From assembly GCA_037447655.1 (NCBI GenBank), contig JBBHKE010000487.1, positions 1 to 64,000 on the forward strand: 64,000 nucleotides of DNA, written 5' to 3'. A program made the translations under genes and the position numbers. This stretch comes from Zygnema cylindricum (Eukaryota; Streptophyta; Zygnematophyceae; Zygnematales; Zygnemataceae). Numbering within the stretch: position 1 is the first letter of the stretch; each line of letters opens with the position of its first letter. Below are positions 44,874-55,749 of this stretch, one piece after another. The notes under the pieces are model-generated. The model made no database searches. It saw nothing but the letters and a program-made list of their open reading frames with translations, and was not told where the DNA came from.

Positions 44874-45699
44874 CTTTAGTCCTCTCTATGCCTCGAGTGT
44901 GAGGGAGAGAGAGTTTCACGAATTAGCATATGTTTGGTTGTAAGTTCGTTTCATCACACACCAGAATTGATGTTCCACTAGATCGTTAGGGAGTACACCT
45001 TTGTATACACTCCCGAGACACAAGTCACTACAAGAAAGAGGACACTCCAGAATATCCGATTGTTTGTGCATAGATACACTTGAGGACAAAATGGCACATG
45101 GAGATTTGTCTACGGTGACGAATGTGATATGTACGCGGCTGAGGGAGACCGCCGACAAATGCTGGTCCGTGTGAGCCACATACACGACAAATGACGTGGC
45201 ATATAGAATCCTACTCCTTTGTAAATATCTAGTTAAGTAGATTTTTGTCTTTGTGTGGTTAGTTGATTAGTAAAGGAATCTTTTACGTATGACGTACCTT
45301 GTTCGGTTCGAGCCGCAGGTATTTATTGTACGGCTGGTATGCCTCCGTACGTTCAGCAGCATAGGCTTCGGTGTATATTAGTAGGACTTAGATAACTTCG
45401 AAGGTATGAACATTTTGTAGTCAAAAACTGTACAGCCTGCTTTTGGCATTTTCATCTGTTGATATCTCACAAATCTGTTGCCAGAATTATTTGTAATTTT
45501 GTGTGTATGTTTATCCTGATATTTTCTACAATGTTGTAGATTTTCGAAGCTATTGTGTCTCTGGTTTGGGTTTTATCAACTGTTGAAGTTGCTGTTTTTC
45601 AGACCAGTTTTTGTGAAAGTTTCTTGCTTGGTTTGGTTCCGAGATGACTACACCGGCATCCTCATCGTCTTCAGTTCCGGCTGTTGTCTCATAACAACA
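44874..45699 (+). repeat. Element F 5' LTR, main part
   Basis: It continues the LTR from 43963-43977 after G3 and ends AACAACA at 45699, where homology with the 3' LTR also stops. The segment 45077-45505 is absent from the 3' LTR, where minisatellite stands instead. The gag codons here contain a TAA (45691-45693 region) where the 3' LTR has GAA. Confidence 0.85.
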
Positions 45700-46440
45700 G
45701 GTCACGGGCCTGCCTTCACGAATTCGGGTTTTTGATGGGAGAGAATATCTGTATTGGGCAAATCTTGTAAGGTCGTATTTTGTACAAGTGAAGTTTTTTG
45801 ATGTTGTTAATGGATCTATGGTAGAAACTGATGTAAACTATGATCAAAAGAATAAGCACGCTCTTCATTTGATAAAATTAATGATATCTAAAGAGCTGCA
45901 TATGACATACATTTAGGCTTCTAAAGCATCAGAGATTTGGGATGCTTTGAAAAAGACATATTCTAGGGCTAATGCACAACATGAGATTATAATTGCTGGG
46001 CAGATCTGGGAATATAAGTATACAGGCGGAAGCACAGATCTGGGAATATAAGTATACAGGCGGAAGCATGGCAGAATATTGCAATAAATTCAGACTTCTA
46101 GTTGATGAAAATGCATGTTCAGGTGGTTCATTCCCTGAGTATCACCAAGCAATGATTTTAGTGAGGGGGCTTCCTACTGAGTATAAAGGTGCCTATGATG
46201 AACTGAAAAAATTGGATAAGACACAGTGGAATCTAGCTACAGCTATAAAGTATGTGCTAGAAGAAGAAAGGAATCAGCTGGCATATAATTCTGGAAAGCC
46301 AACTGTAGCTTACAATGCTCAGTTTCAGAGAGATAATAGATTTCAAGGAAATCACTCCTTTCAGCAATATGAACGGTGTGTCTATTGTTATAATAATGGT
46401 CATTTGTACAAGTTTTGTCCTTTGTATATAAAAGCGTGTG
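45644..46440 (+). pseudogene. gag: Element F gag
   Basis: The ATG at 45644 lies 56 bp inside the LTR (MTTPASSSSSVPAVVS, then a stop, then QQVTGLPSRIRVFDG). The core follows: EYLYWANLVRSYF, ASEIWDALKKTYSRA. A 34-bp perfect tandem duplication (46001-46068) shifts the frame. From 45993 the frame is open again: YCNKFRLLVDENACSGG, VLEEERNQL, and a complete zinc knuckle CVYCYNNGHLYKFC at about 46376-46420. Confidence 0.82.
45700..45714 (+). other. Degraded half-tRNA primer site of element F
   Basis: GGTCACGGGCCTGCC directly follows the LTR and matches 11 of 15 bases of the site inferred for element E (GGTTATGGGCCCACC). The J relative has GGTTATGGG at the same place. Confidence 0.5.
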
Positions 46441-47100
46441 AAACAAGTTCTTATCGCAAAGGATGGAAGGTGAGAGGAGCTCCATTTACAGCGAAACCTC
46501 CGAGCAAAACCGCAGCTTTTTCAGCGGAGGAAGAGGAGCCGATGAAAGAGATGGAGAAGGAGAAATCAGATGTTGTTAGTTTTCCTAAAACTGATGACAC
46601 CGAGTTTTTTGCTATGGCAAAGATGATGGAGGGAGAGAAAGATTTCGGGTGGATCATGGACTCCGGAAGTTCTTCCCATATGTGTTGGAACAAATCGTAT
46701 TTCAAGGATATGACACCTATCCCTACTCGTCAAATCTTTTATGCTTGTGGTGCCACAGTGGAAGCTAATGCTAAAGGTACATAGATCTGAATTGTGAGAT
46801 AGATGGCAAAGCTGTAAAAAGAACTTTGCATGATGTGTTATATGTGCCTAAATTTAAGAAAAAATTGATTTCTACCTCAGTTGCAGAAAGTAAAGGTTTT
46901 GATGTTCTTCAGAGCAAAGGCAAAAAGATAGTAAGCAAGGATGGGAGAGTAGCCTTAGTGGGAACTAGAGGCCCAAACATGTTTTATCGGATGGACCTGG
47001 TTAATAAAGTTGATTTTGTGTACTCTAGTGTTTTTTTGAAAATGTTTTGTGGCATAAAAGGCTTGGGCATGTTCATAATGAGAGGCTTGAAAAGATGGTG
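46441..47100 (+). pseudogene. Element F protease and start of GAG-pre-integrase
   Basis: A charged spacer (EEEEPMKEMEKEKS) leads to GWIMDSGSSSHMCWN, the protease active site (D-S-G-S) at about 46650-46690. After a frameshift near 46783 come LHDVLYVPKFKKKLISTS and GLGMFIMRGLKRW-like GAG-pre-integrase traces. Gag and protease share one open frame to 46784. Confidence 0.82.
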
Positions 47101-47940
47101 AAGACTAATATATAGAAGGTGTCAAGCTTGGTGAAAAGGAATCCCATGTTTGTGATGGTTGTGCTCTAGGAAAGCTTCATAAGCTTCCCCTACCACAGAC
47201 TTCAAATTATCGAGCAAAGGATCTTCTCGGCCTTATCCACTCGGATGTATGGGGACCGGCCAAAGTTCCTTCCCTTGGTGGAAGGAAATACCTTGTTACA
47301 TTCACTGATGACCACTCACGTTTCAGCCGAGTGTAATTTATGAAAGAGAAGAGCGAGGTCTTCACACATTTCAAGCATTTCCGGATCAGGGCAGAGAAAC
47401 TTCACGGAAAATCGATCCTTGCTTTGCAATCTGACAACAGTGGAGAGTATGTATCAAATGCCTTTGCTGAAGCTTGAAAGAAAATGGAATTTCTCATGAG
47501 TTTACTATTCCTTACACTCCAGAACATAATGGTGTGGCTGAAAGACTCAATAGGTCCTTGACTGAATGTGCTATGTCTATGATGATGGATAAAGGTGTAG
47601 ATCCGAAATTTTGGGGGGAAGCTTTTCAGTGTGCTTCTTACATTAGAAATAGAATAGAAATTAGATCTGTGAAGGATAAAACTCCTTATGAAATGTGGAC
47701 AGGAAGAAAGCCGAATGTTAGTCACTTTAGAGTATTTGGAAGTAAGTGTTTTATGTTGGATAAACTTCCAAATTGGAAATTAAGTCCAAAATCTGTACCT
47801 GGGATATTTTTGGGCTATGATGATGAGTCCGTAAGACATAGAGAGTATAATCCTCAGAAAAATACAATTCATATTGCTACGAATATTCAAATCAAAGAAG
47901 AAAGTCAATTTGTTGATGTTTTTAGCATGAATGAGGCGGA
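47101..47940 (+). pseudogene. Element F integrase
   Basis: CDGCALGKLHKLPLPQ (zinc-binding Cys pair) and LGLIHSDVWGPAKV (first Asp) are followed by FTDDHSRFSRV, then LQSDNSGEYVSN (second Asp). After a stop near 47477, 47474-48409 is open and has PEHNGVAERLNRSL (Glu), GRKPNVSHFRVFGSKCF and PGIFLGYDDESV. The catalytic D-D-E residues are all present, split over frames. Confidence 0.85.
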
Positions 47941-48149
47941 AAAGGCTGAAAAATTGCAGGAATATGTCATCCTTGAGCAGATTCCTTTCAAGCAAACAAC
48001 GATTTCTTCATCTATATCTCAACTACCACATGTTTTGGGGCTGCCTGATCCACCTACTATTGCAACTACTTCCGGACCACCTCCTCCTCCTCCTCCTCCA
48101 AGACTGCGTCGGGGACCAACAATTCTCGCTTCAAATTTTTCGGGGGGAA

Positions 48150-49214
48150 GAAGACAAAGCAGCCGGTTGAGAGGTGACCGAGTGGATCATGCTTATTCTG
48201 TAATCACAGGGGAGCCTCTTACCATTCAAGAAGCTTTCTCCGTTCCGGAAAAAGATCTGTGGATTGCTGCGGCAAATGATGAGATAAAGTCAATTATGGA
48301 GGCTCAAACTTGGGAGCTTGTGGAACTTCCACCGGATCTAAAAGCGATTGGTTGTAAGTGGGTATTCAAGTTAAAACTAAATCCCGATAATACCATTGAG
48401 AGATATTAGGCCAAGCTTGTTGCTTAGGGGTATAGCGAGAAAGAGGGCATTGATTATGAAGAGACGTTCTCACCTGTAGTTCGTTTTCCTACTGTTAGGA
48501 TTCTCTTATCTTTAGCAGCAATAGAGGATATGGAATTGCATCACATGGATGTGAAGACAACTTTCTTTCATGGGGATTTGGAGGAAGTTATATATATGAA
48601 GCAACCAGAGGGATATGTAGAAAAAGGGAAAGAAAATCTGGTCTGTAAATTATTGAAGTCCCTTGATGGTCTGAAGCATGCTCCACGAGAGTGGAACCTA
48701 AAATTGGATGATTTTTTGACAAATCTTGGCTTTACTAGAATCAATTCAGATCATTCAGTTTATGTAATGGAAGGGGAAGATGGAGTGATATATATAGCAG
48801 TTTATGTTGATGATTTGTTGTTGCTAAGCAAATCCATTAATGAAATTAACAAAATAAAAACAGCTCTAAATTCCTGGTTCGAAATGAAAGATTTAGGGGA
48901 GGCTAAGTATATTTTGGGAATTCAGGTAGAAAGGGATAGAAAACAAAGACTAATTTATTTGACACAGAAAGAAGCCATTGGAAACATGCTTGAAAGGTTC
49001 GGCATGTCAGAGGCAAAGGGAAGTGCTACTCCCATGGAGTTCAGACAGAAAATAGAAGGGAAAGAATCACATGGTGGGGTTGTGATTGATGACTCTTTGG
49101 ATTCAGGGGAGGCAGATTTTATGTCCTCCATTCCTTACAGGCAGATAGTCGGAAGCCTCATCTACTTCATGAACTGTACCCGTCCGGATATTGCAGCAGC
49201 TGTTGGAGCCTTAG
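48150..49214 (+). pseudogene. Element F reverse transcriptase
   Basis: LTIQEAFSVPEKDLWIAAAN starts RT. CKWVFKLKLNPDNTIERY is followed by a stop at 48409 and another near 48427. From 48530 a long open frame contains HHMDVKTTFFHGDLEEVIYM (catalytic Asp), SLDGLKHAPREW, VYVDDLLLLSK (YVDD, about 48805) and KDLGEAKYILGIQVERD. All catalytic Asp residues are kept. A frameshift near 49215 separates RNase H. Confidence 0.9.
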
Positions 49215-49788
49215 CCGAAGTTTGCAAAATCCAAAGAAGTCAGACTGGGAGGCGGCAAAGAGAGTTCTTCGATACCTTGCAGGAACTCGAAACCTCCGAC
49301 TCTCTCTCGGTGGAGAGGAAGTAAAAATTCAGACATGGAGCGATGCGAGCTATGGAGATATGCCAAGCCGACGCTCTACTAGTGGATACATTCTGAAGAT
49401 TGGAAGTGGGACATGCTGTTGGAGCAGCAAACTTCAGAAGGTGACAGCTCAGTCTACTATGGAGGCTGAGTACATGGCGGCTAGCGCAGCCGTCAAAGAG
49501 TTACTTTGGGTAAAGTCTCTCCTTTAAGATCTTTTTTGTATGCAATGTGGACCTCAGGTAGTGTGGTGTGACAATCAGGCTGCCATTGCTATTGCATCTA
49601 ACCCTAGCCATCACTTTAAGAGCAAACACATTGATATCAAGCTACACTTTGTGAGAGAGAAGGTTATGGGAAGAGTTCTGAAACTCATTTATTTACCAGA
49701 TGAGGAGATGGTTGCTGACATGATGACTAAACCCTTGCCAGCACCTAAATTAAAGTTTTGCAGAGAGGCATGTGGCTTAAGTGGCTAG
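49215..49788 (+). pseudogene. Element F RNase H
   Basis: VLRYLAGTRNLRLSLGG leads to QTWSDASYGDMPSRRS (Asp), AQSTMEAEYMAASAAVKE (Glu) and VVWCDNQAAIAIAS (Asp), with HFKSKHIDIKLHF and VADMMTKPLPAP at the end. All three acidic residues are present. One stop/frameshift lies at about 49527-49540. A polypurine tract (TTTGGGGGAG, 49802-49811) follows. Confidence 0.9.
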
Positions 49789-49811
49789 CAGAGTCTAAAG
49801 CTTTGGGGGAG

Positions 49812-51427
49812 TGTTGTTTTGGAAAGCTTTAGTCCTCTCTATGCCTCGATTGTGAGAGAGAGAGAGTTTCACGACTTAGCATATGTTTGGTTGTAAGTTC
49901 GTTTCATTACACACCAGAATTGATGTTCCACTAGATCGGTAGGGAGTCCACCTTTGTATACACTCCCAAGACACAAGTCACTACAAGAAAGAAGACACTC
50001 CAGAATATCCGATTGTTTGTGCATAGATATTCTTTGTAATTTAGGTAACAATTTGTGTTAGCGCTAACATTTTATGTAAGTTAGGTAACAATTCCTGTTA
50101 ACGCTAACACTTTCTCTAAGATAGATAACAATTCTTGTTATCGCTAACTGTTTGTGTAATTTAGGTAACAAATTTTGTTATCACTAATTTTTTGTGTAAA
50201 TTAGATAACAATTCCTATTATTGCTAACGGTTTGTGTAATTTAGATATCATTTCTTTTTATCGCTAACTGATTGTGTAATTAAGGTAACAATTCCTGTTA
50301 ACACTAACAGTTTGTGTAAGTTAGATAAAAATTCTTGTTAATTCTGACTGTTTGTGTAATTTAGGTAACAATTCTTGTTATCACTAACAGTTTGTGTAAT
50401 TTAGATAACAATTCGTGTTATCGCTAACTATTTGTGTAATTTAAATAACAATTCTTGTTATCGCTAACTATTTGTGTAATTGAGGTAACAATTCTTGTTA
50501 TCACTAACAGTTTGTGTAAGTTAGATTACGATTCTTATTAGAGCTAACAATTTGTGTAATTTGGGTAACAATTATTGTTATCCCTAAAAGTTTGTGTAAT
50601 TTAAATAACAATTCCTGTTAGCGCTAACAGTTTGTGTAAGTTAGATAACATTTTCGTTATCGTTAACAATTTCTGTAATTTAGGTAACAATTCTTGTTAT
50701 CGCTAACTGTTTGTGTATTTTAGGAAACAATTCTTGTTATCGCTAACAATTTGTGTAATTAAGGTAACAATTCTTCTTAGCGCAAACAACTTGTGTAAGT
50801 TAGGTTAACATTGTTGTTAGCACTAACTCTTTCTGTAATTAAGTTAACAATTCCTTGTAGCGCTAACTATTTCTGTAATTAAGGTAACATTTCTTGTCAC
50901 TGCTAATTGTGTGTTTAATTTAGTTAACAATTCTTTTTTTGGCTAACTGTTTCTGTAATTTAGGTAATAATTCCTGTTATTGCTAACTGTGTGAGTAATT
51001 TAGTTAACAATTCTTGTTATTGCTAACTGTTTATGTAAATTAGATATCAATTCCTGTTATTGCTAACAATTTGTGTAATTAGATATCTATTCTTGTTAGC
51101 GCTAACTATTTGTGTAATTTAGGAAACAGTTCTTGTTATTGCTATGTTTTTGTTATTTGTGTAATAATTCTTGTTATAGCTAAGTGTTTCTGTAATTTAG
51201 GTAACAATTCTTGTTATCGCTAACTGTTCGTGTAGTGTTCATCCTGATATTATCTACTTTGTGCTACATTTACAGAGATATTGTGTCTCTGGTTTGGATT
51301 TTATCAACTGTTGAAGTTGCTGTTTTTCAGACCGGTTTTTGTGAAAGTTTCTTGCTTGGTTTGGTTCCGAGATGACTACACCGGCATCCTCATCGTCTTC
51401 GGTTCCGGTTGTTGTCTCAGAACAACA
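49812..51427 (+). repeat. Element F 3' LTR with inserted minisatellite (1616 bp)
   Basis: TGTTGTTTTGGAAAGC start to AACAACA end. About 215 bp at the left and 190 bp at the right match the 5' LTR. Between them lies minisatellite instead of LTR core. The gag start codons at 51372 are intact here (VVSEQQ). Confidence 0.85.
50030..51236 (+). repeat. 40-bp minisatellite, about 30 units
   Basis: The unit is 40 bp, close to TTTGTGTAATTTAGGTAACA followed by ATTCTTGTTATCGCTAACTG. Single-base variants are spread over the array. Some units carry the perfect palindrome CTGTTAGCGCTAACAG (for example at about 50611-50626). Length changes are rare until about 50650, after which units vary more. It is not a CRISPR array: there are no unique spacers. 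Confidence 0.92.
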
Positions 51428-53640
51428 CCACCCACTAGCCTAACTTCTCTCCACATCTCTTCCGCTATCCCCCATTCCTCTCCACCAACTCAACCCTCTC
51501 ACCACTCCATGTCCCCTCCACTCTCCTCTCCTCTCCTCTATATTTCCAAAAAGCAAGAAAGGTGAGGAGCACCCCCTTTCTTTGCTTTTTGGACAAGTAA
51601 GAGCTGGACTGGTATTACGCACACAATGAGAATTAGGGTTTGAGGTTGAAGAATTCACAAACTTAGGCTTGAAAGTAAGCGGGAGGGGGGTACTCTTCCC
51701 CCAACCAGCTTCCTTTTTAACCCTTTGAGGGATACCCCGCTCCCTCTTGCCCTCCCCATTTTGTAAAACTCATTGAAGCTTTAGTAATACCGAAAGCATG
51801 ACGAAGGTGTGACGAAGGAATACCCGAGGGAGCACTTTTTCGTTTTACACTACTTCTACTATGAGTGTGCAATTTGCTTAGCACGATATTTTAAGCTCAT
51901 TTTCCCCTGGTTGCCTTATTCAAATATCGACTTTTACATAGGATGTGTTGTTGTTTGTAATTTTGACTATTTTTTGTTGTCTGTGTACATTTTGGTACGC
52001 TTTGGTACGCTGGTTTAACTCCAAGAATTACATATAAGAATAGGTAATTGTGTTTTCTTTTGTGGGAAATAGTACAAAGTTCACTATTTGGTGTTATGGT
52101 CTGCAAAGGAGAAGACCCTAAAATTATATGGAATGTTTGTTATTCTCCGCAAATGAGGGGCCTCGCCAAATATGCACTATTTTTTTTTGGAAATCCCCAA
52201 ATGATGGTGTCATTATCGACGCGGAAGTACAAAACATCAAAACCTAATTTGCAGTTGATGGAAAATTTAAAGCTTGGAAGGTAGCTATACTAGCTATATG
52301 AACAGTACTCTCTGAATCGCTTTTAGTGTTAAGAAATTATAAATGTAAAGAAAAACTTAGTGTTAATAATTTTATTTTGGGTTCAAGCGTTTAACACCAA
52401 CAAAATATTAACGCTAATTTATCAATCTAACACTAATTTGGATACACATTCCCATAGTGAAGCCATATAGCCCATGTTCACATTATCAACGTTTGAACAT
52501 GTGAGAATAGGTTCGCGAGATTTGCCCCCGTCTTTATCACTAGGAATCAAGTTTGAGTGTGTTTTTTTGTGCCGATGCACTCACTTTTGTGTGTCGACGC
52601 CTTTACTTGATACTCTTTTTGTACGAATGTACCAAATAACTAGCAAATTTAGTACGGACTAACACATTTCGTACCCAACACTATTTAAAAAAGGCCCAAA
52701 TTAGAGTTATCAAGGCTAATTAAACTGCACGTTTATTAATGTAAAGAAAAATTCGTATAATTAAATTTATTTAAGGTCTAAGGCTCAAAATTTGGGGCAG
52801 CCAATATAGTGTTATTAACACTATAAGCGGTTCAGTGTGTAATGTTTATGAACGATCCTATACACTTTCATACATTGTAATGAATCAAAACCATTGATTA
52901 TTTTCCCACTTAACCTTTTTATGCCTCAACCTATCGCCTTCTACAATGTTTCCGAAATATATAGGATAATTAAACAGTAAAATTATTTATCGAAAATATG
53001 ATTTATGTGGAGCATTTATAGCACATTCAATAATACTTTAAAAATCATAAATGGTTGTCATGTATAATAGTTTAATTTCTTATGCAGAAAGTTTCTCATT
53101 TCCACCATATAAAATGTGAAAATTCTCACTTGCCTCATCTTACAATCTCCTCCTCTTGCTGTAACTTTTGCATCAGTTTGCTTTACAACCATGATTAGTA
53201 TGGGATAAAAAAATTTCATAGTTCTCAAATGTATTTTGCTGAATAATGCTTAACATCCAATGAGTTACTTTTTTAGAAACATATGAAAAACAGATATTCC
53301 AGATCCACTTATTGCACATCTCTTCATGATTTCCATTTGGGATAACGACTTGAAACGAGTTGTCAACAATAGTGCTTTCAATTCTAAAATTTCACTCTCT
53401 GATATAAGAGAAAAATGGTGTTTTATATATACATACATATGTTATATTTTTTCTTCTCATTTTTCCACAAAAAATACAAAAAATCTGGCTCCACCCATCG
53501 CACCATCTCCTCCTTCAAATTTCCGAATCCCACATCGATTTGGAATTTACTACCGTTGATGAAAAAAAATGGTAAAATTATTGAAAAACAATGGAAATCA
53601 CTTTTTATTGAAATTAACGAGTTTCACAATCGACACGCAT
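51428..53640. other. Unassigned region between F and the PAN-domain relic
   Basis: A pyrimidine-rich stretch (CTCTCCTC-type) occupies about 51440-51545. 52310-52470 has TTAGTGTTAA / TAACACTAA words like 36840-37440. Open frames are short and unrecognised. No gene supported. Confidence 0.35.
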
Positions 53641-53654
53641 GTACATGCAAAAAG

Positions 53655-54217
53655 GACTGGTCCACCTCCACCTCTCCCACCTTCGCCTCTTTCTCCACCT
53701 TCGCCTGCTCCTCCCCCACCTTCTTCTCTTCTTTCTCATCCCTCTCCACCTCCACAATACCCACCTCCTCGACTCCCCGTTCCTCCACCATCACCTCTTC
53801 CTAGACTCCCCACTCCTCCCTCTCCTCCGTTGCCATCCTTACCACCTCAACTATCCCTCCCTTGCCTCCACAACAATCCCCTCCTCTACCTTCACTTCCT
53901 CCTCCACATTCAGTTCCTTCTGCACCTTCACCTCTTCCTCATCCTCCTTCACCTCTTCCTCCACGTCACCAATTTGTACCTTGCAATATGGTTGGGTAAT
54001 ACCTGGAAATGACATTACAGGTTATGCTGGAGTCAATACTTCATCTGCAGAAGCGTGTTGTGCTCTTTGTAAACAAGTGTTGACTTGTGGGGCTTTTACC
54101 TTTTTCTTGGAAACTAAGAAATGTTGGTTAAAGACGTCTGTTAGAACGGATGTCAACCCCAGTGAAGCGACAACAGGCTTTGGTGGAGGTAGTCACAAAC
54201 TTAACCACAAACTTTGA
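53655..54217 (+). pseudogene. Pro-rich / PAN-Apple domain protein relic
   Basis: A Pro-rich stretch (PPPPLPPSPLSPPSPAPPPP, in one frame to about 53830, then in another frame to about 53990) precedes a PAN/Apple domain in a third frame. The domain runs from about 53970: YGWVIPGNDITGYAGV, AEACCALCKQVLTCGAFTFF and KKCWLKTS, with the usual Cys pattern. It ends at a stop at 54217. PAN domains bind protein or carbohydrate, and Pro-rich stalks plus PAN occur in secreted or wall proteins of green algae. Two frame changes within a simple repeat suggest decay or unrecognised introns. This is the only likely host coding sequence in the window. Confidence 0.6.
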
Positions 54218-55260
54218 CTATTATTTATAAGTTTTGGTTGACAACTTACTTGAATATCAAAATATTCCTCAAATTAAACTTTGTAAAAAGTTCTAAAGTT
54301 AGATTCAACTACCAATTCAATACTTGAAAATTTTAGAATTGTAAGAGTTATACCCACAAAATGGTTATAACCTCCAATTATCCTATATGTATTCTTGACG
54401 ACACTTAAGTTTTGTATAACAATTTTTTTGTGTCAAAAATTTCCAAGGACGTTTTAAAGTGAAACTGAATAACCAACTCAATTCTTGCAAATGTAAGAGT
54501 TATGAGGCTCAAAATTTGTATAAAGGTTTCTAATTAATTATTGTTGAACTCAATTTTTGTAGTCCTCATAATGTTTGCCTAACTCTTCTTGGAACATAAA
54601 TAAACGAGAATTGTGCTAACAAATGTGTTGATTCCCCGTTCTATAGTGTTTGCTTTAAAGTGCGTTTTTGTTGCTACTCACGAAGATAAAAAACAAACTT
54701 TTAGGTGAATTTGTATTAGATATTGATGTTTGCTTACAGTTGTTCACCTTTTTTTGGTAAATTGTTACAAACAAAACAAAACATGGGAATGGGTCGTAGG
54801 TTTCACAACGAAGTATGTCTTTTTGGGTGAGGGGCAAGGGTCCAAAGAGGAAAATCAATTTTACTAAAATTGGTTTCAGATTTCCTTATAGAGATAACTC
54901 AATTCAGTAAAAAACATTGAAACTAGATTTTGCAAAACGAAAAACTTGATCGATTTCCAGGGTTTCACTCTGTGGATTATAACGGCCCTTAATGCATGTA
55001 CCCTCTTGCATGTCAATTCATGCACTTTTGACTCTTAACAAATTATGTCGACGTACATTTGATGACATTACCAGATGATCCTTCATCCAATATAGAACAC
55101 GTGGCTTTAAAAATTGGTTTGGATAGATTGTGTGAATCCGTATATCAACCGTGTTCGCGAAACTATGTATGTTTTGGTTCTATGCATCTTTTTTCGTATT
55201 GGTTGGGATTGTATAGTTTTGCCCAAAGCACGTGTTACCGTGCACGTGGTCCAACGTGCC
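54218..55260. other. Unassigned AT-rich region
   Basis: No coding homology is seen. An open frame at 55059-55274 has no recognisable domain. It could hold the start of the LTR that ends near 55613. Confidence 0.3.
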
Positions 55261-55269
55261 TTAATTTTT

Positions 55270-55749
55270 GGTGACGCGTCTTGGTAGGCAAACCTTACTT
55301 GTCTTGTTGTCTGTGTTCATTAGAAGTCTATCCCTTGTGTTAAGAGAGAACCTCTAGTTAGGAATTTATGTATCAAAACTGTATGACACGATATAAGCGA
55401 CATTTGTGAGTAGTAAGAAGTCAAGTGTAAGAAGGCTTTTAAAAGAGTGAGTGAGAGAAATGCTTCGGCCCAATATGTGCATTTCTTCAATGCAATTTCA
55501 ATAGTAATATTGATGTGTATGTGAGGGAAATTACGTTGGTAAGCGATAATTTTTTGAGCTTGTATGTGAGTTTTTGAACTCCTCAGTCCAGTCTCTATGT
55601 TAACGATCCTATAATTTGGCAACGGCGCAAGATTTGCTCCAGTAAGTGAGGGAAGGAGTCATAAGATGAAGGGAGCGAAAAAATAATGCCTTTTCCATCG
55701 GTTGTTCTAAGGGCCACAACGAAGCCTTTGGAAGACCCACCTTCTCTCA
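55270..55749 (+). repeat. LTR-like end and leader left of E2
   Basis: AAATGCTTCGGCCC and GATCCTATAATTTGGCAACGG resemble the end of the C LTR (GAGGCTTCGGCC, GATCCTACAATTTGGTATC), suggesting an LTR end near 55611 with a different primer site (TTTGGCAACGGCGC). About 130 bp of leader follows before E2. Whether it belongs to the gypsy element right of E2 is open. Confidence 0.35.

Larger units (their letters stand above)
43963..51427 (+). mobile_element. Ty1/copia element F
   Basis: F is the best preserved copia element here: 5' LTR (43963-43977 plus 44874-45699, split by solo LTR G3), gag, protease, integrase, RT, RNase H, polypurine tract and 3' LTR (49812-51427). Gag starts inside the LTR. The 3' LTR is inflated by a minisatellite. 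The flanks (ATTGC left, CCACC right) do not match, so a target duplication is not confirmed and one side may be rearranged. Confidence 0.88.

Noticed and set aside
49540-49788. F RNase H tail as a separate small gene
   Set aside because: It is the continuation of F RNase H after a stop/frameshift at about 49527.
50030-51236. Regular 40-bp repeats as a CRISPR array
   Set aside because: Units are contiguous variants of one sequence with no unique spacers, and the context is a eukaryotic LTR.
43963-51432. Target-site duplication of element F
   Set aside because: The left flank ATTGC and the right flank CCACC do not match, so the duplication could not be shown.
55590-55640. TTTGGCAACGGCGC as a tRNA-Asp primer site for the gypsy element
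   Set aside because: The match to the tRNA-Asp end is in the sense orientation, not the complementary one needed for a primer site on this strand. The LTR it would follow is not confirmed.
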